The notes under the pieces were generated by a model that saw nothing but the letters and a program-made list of their open reading frames with translations, searched no databases and was not told where the DNA came from. This document shows, piece after piece, positions 61,738-64,000 of a stretch of DNA of 64,000 nucleotides. Source of the DNA: an uncultured Akkermansia sp. (GTDB lineage: Bacteria > Verrucomicrobiota > Verrucomicrobiia > Verrucomicrobiales > Akkermansiaceae); the NCBI GenBank assembly GCA_947601655.1, contig CANQGG010000003.1, positions 18,857 through 82,856 on the forward strand, given 5' to 3'. Positions within the stretch are counted from its first letter, which is position 1. Each line of letters begins with the position of its first letter. The position numbers and the translations under genes are program-made.

Positions 61738-62150
61738 TCAAATTGCGATGGCGAAGGGTGGGGATTGTGGTGCATGAAAATCGCGGAAGGGTGAGACCGA
61801 CGGGTTGGTCACCACAATATCCGCTTCCTTGAGCAGTTCCACGCATTCTTCACTGCGAAAATCCCCATTACTGTGCAGGACGGAAAGGACATTCTGCTCA
61901 TTCTTGATGAGCCACTCCACGTCTGCTAAATCAGCACACCCATCCCTTATGTGGTCGGATACCTCCGTTACCTCTACCTTACACGGTTTCTTCTCAACCT
62001 TACTCCCTTTGCCTTCCCCCCGATGGGACAGAGGAAGTTCCCGATGCACTACGGGAGATGACACATAACATGTAGCTATCAGCTTCTTCAGCTTGAAATC
62101 ATTCAATTTCAGCGCAAAGAATTTGAAAAACTCGCTCTCGAAATGTTTTA
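61738..62150 (-). pseudogene. Remnant of EcoRI-type adenine-specific DNA methyltransferase
   Basis: Frame reads IKHFESEFFKFFALKLNDFKLKKLIATCY...DFRSEECVELLKEADIVVTNPSVSPFRDF; NPPF motif altered, both ends missing. Confidence 0.7.
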
Positions 62151-62244
62151 TTGTATCTAATCATCTGCGTGTTATAAAATTATGTATACCTCTTTTGTTA
62201 TTGCAAATACGTGTGCGGGGTGAGATATTCGCTGCTGTACCGAC

Positions 62245-62280
62245 AGAACCGCCCGCCGAGTTTCCCCGACGAGCGGTTCT
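62245..62280 (-). terminator. Hairpin downstream of autotransporter gene
   Basis: AGAACCGC...GCGGTTCT long stem; no clear T-run. Confidence 0.4.
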
Positions 62281-62335
62281 GCATTTACCTGTTGTGTGTG
62301 TTGTTTCTTTTGAGAAGACCAGTTGCAGTTTCTCC

Positions 62336-64000
62336 TCAGAAGCCCATGCGGACGCCCAGAGCGGCGTTCCATGCATTCGCGTGCTCTCGCAGCTCTCCGC
62401 CCGCGTTCACGTAGATCTGCGAGTTCGGCGTCACAGGCACGTTCACTCCCGCGCCAAACTGGAACGCCGTGCTGCCCGTCTTCGAGCCGTACACGCTCTG
62501 CGTGAAGTTCGGATCTGCCAGCAGCGCCACGTTCGCCACGCTCCGGCGGTCTCCCAGGTCCTGCGCCACATTCGCATGCACCTCCGTGCTCACCGTGCGG
62601 TTGACTGCCTTCGCGGAGTTGATCGCCGCCAGCCACCGCAGCCCAAGACCCAGCGTCACCGTGTCGCGCGTCTGCTTCTCCGTCGTGAGTCCTACGTTCC
62701 CCGCATTCTCCTCGCTGAAGCCGTCCATGCTCGTGTGCATCACTGCCACGTTGAACAGCGGCTGAAGGATATTGCTCTTGTTCTCCTTCACCGGGTGGAA
62801 GTCATACGTGAGTTCCCACATCGCACCCAGGCTGCTGCCGCTCGCGTTGCTCGTGGCGGTGTAGCTGCCCGCTCCGTAGTTCACCGTGCGCTTGAGATCC
62901 GCTTCATTCGTGCCTAGGGTGAAGAGCAGCGTGTTGCCCCAGCGGCCGTTCTTCGCCTGGCTCCAGAAGCTCACCGTGTAGGTATCCAGATCTCCCTTGG
63001 CGTCATCCGCCGCATGCGCCTCCAGGTCGCCATAGCTGGCAGAGAGGCTCACGCCGACGCTCCAGTGGGCATCCACCTGAGCATCGATGCCTACGGCGCC
63101 ACCCCAGGAGTTGAGGCGGTAGCCGCTCTCATCGCCGACGCTGTGCTGCTCGGAGAAGAAGCTCGTGCCCTCTACCCAGACGTGGGAGTTCTTGCAGGGG
63201 CGCTGCTGGGCGGTTGCCTCGTCGGCATTGTCGGCGCAGCGCAGGCGGGCGGCCTGCAGGGCGTGGTCACGCACGCGGCCCATTTGATTGCGCAAAGCCG
63301 CACTCTGCGCCGCAGAGACTGAAGTCAATGTGCTGCCCGCCACGGCCGCCATCACGCGCCGAGCCTCGGCAGGACTGGTGACTACCAACCCATCAAGCAG
63401 AGTAAGTATCTCTCCTACTTCTTCAGTTGCCTGAGCAAGTCCCTTCGTATTGAGATCATGCCAGAGCAAATTCAAACCGCTCCTGCTGTTGGATGTGGTG
63501 GCGTAGAAAGCGAGTGGACTCATTTCTCGATGCTTAGCATCAATCCAGCTCTCTTTTCCATCCGTCCACATGGTGGGTCTCTCGTAGAGTTGATTGAAGA
63601 GGGCACTTCCCTCTACAATGGCTCCGTCTACTTGATGTCCTTCCGTCTGCTCCGCCACGCGAGCCTCCACGGAGGAAATCTCTGCTGATAAAGAGACCGC
63701 CGACACTCCGCTTTCTTCAGAGGGTTTCTCTGGGATATATTTCTCGACTTCCTCAATCGTTTGCCCCTCTAAAATAACCACATGAGTCAGATCTCCCTTC
63801 GCATCGACAATCCCTTTCCGGGAACAGTCAATTACAAACTTTGTTCCTTTCTCAATATAGATGGTCTCTTCCGTCGAGAGCATCGTGGCATCATGTGTGG
63901 GGCCGTCTCCCCAGAGACCCGGGTCGCTCAGGTTGAGCTTGAAGTCTGTCTCGGCTCCGTTGCGGAAGACGATGTCCCCATTCACCTTGATTCCCGCCCC
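62336..64000 (-). CDS. Autotransporter beta-barrel domain protein (partial, 5' end off window)
   Basis: C-terminal barrel VWVEGTSFFSEQHSVGDESGYRLNSWGGAVGIDAQ...ENANAWNAALGVRMGF-type end (AWNAALGVRMGF). Confidence 0.85.
   Translation of the reverse strand, partial: GAGIKVNGDIVFRNGAETDFKLNLSDPGLWGDGPTHDATMLSTEETIYIEKGTKFVIDCSRKGIVDAKGDLTHVVILEGQTIEEVEKYIPEKPSEESGVSAVSLSAEISSVEARVAEQTEGHQVDGAIVEGSALFNQLYERPTMWTDGKESWIDAKHREMSPLAFYATTSNSRSGLNLLWHDLNTKGLAQATEEVGEILTLLDGLVVTSPAEARRVMAAVAGSTLTSVSAAQSAALRNQMGRVRDHALQAARLRCADNADEATAQQRPCKNSHVWVEGTSFFSEQHSVGDESGYRLNSWGGAVGIDAQVDAHWSVGVSLSASYGDLEAHAADDAKGDLDTYTVSFWSQAKNGRWGNTLLFTLGTNEADLKRTVNYGAGSYTATSNASGSSLGAMWELTYDFHPVKENKSNILQPLFNVAVMHTSMDGFSEENAGNVGLTTEKQTRDTVTLGLGLRWLAAINSAKAVNRTVSTEVHANVAQDLGDRRSVANVALLADPNFTQSVYGSKTGSTAFQFGAGVNVPVTPNSQIYVNAGGELREHANAWNAALGVRMGF

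Overview
64-kb chromosomal window from a GC-rich bacterium. Gene content (GH109-type protein, mucin-type sulfatase, sialate O-acetylesterase, autotransporter barrel) suggests an Akkermansia-like Verrucomicrobiota member; this assignment is inference. Most of the window is housekeeping: ispG, rpiB-glyA fusion, tRNA-Leu, parC-like, ligA-pfkB fusion, mnmE, tsf, rpsB, fabI, grpE, dnaJ, rsmE, SNF2 helicase, menD-like, malQ, murJ, lysC, hom, htpG, obgE, psd, rpmE2, M3 peptidase, exbD/exbB-like, serS. Accessory parts are about 29.4-39.3 kb and 60.7-62.2 kb. The strongest unusual signals are: (1) a family of 240-460 bp MITE-like intergenic elements (ends AGGGCAAACGCATT...AATGCGTTTGCCCT, internal GTACATGG palindromes, hairpin modules). 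Two copies have clear 8-9 bp target-site duplications. In four copies the TTTGCCCT end lies 18-19 bp upstream of a predicted -35 box. (2) Two paralogous giant ankyrin-repeat genes, each with a C9 tract between a promoter-proximal ATG and the long ORF, so the ATG is out of frame; this suggests slipped-strand phase variation. (3) LigA-PfkB and RpiB-GlyA gene fusions. (4) An ExbB/ExbD-like pair lacking the canonical ion-pathway acidic residues. (5) Gene remnants (metallophosphoesterase C-terminus, EcoRI-type adenine methyltransferase) and a 195-bp tandem array. All calls come from reading the sequence and supplied ORFs; no database search was run.
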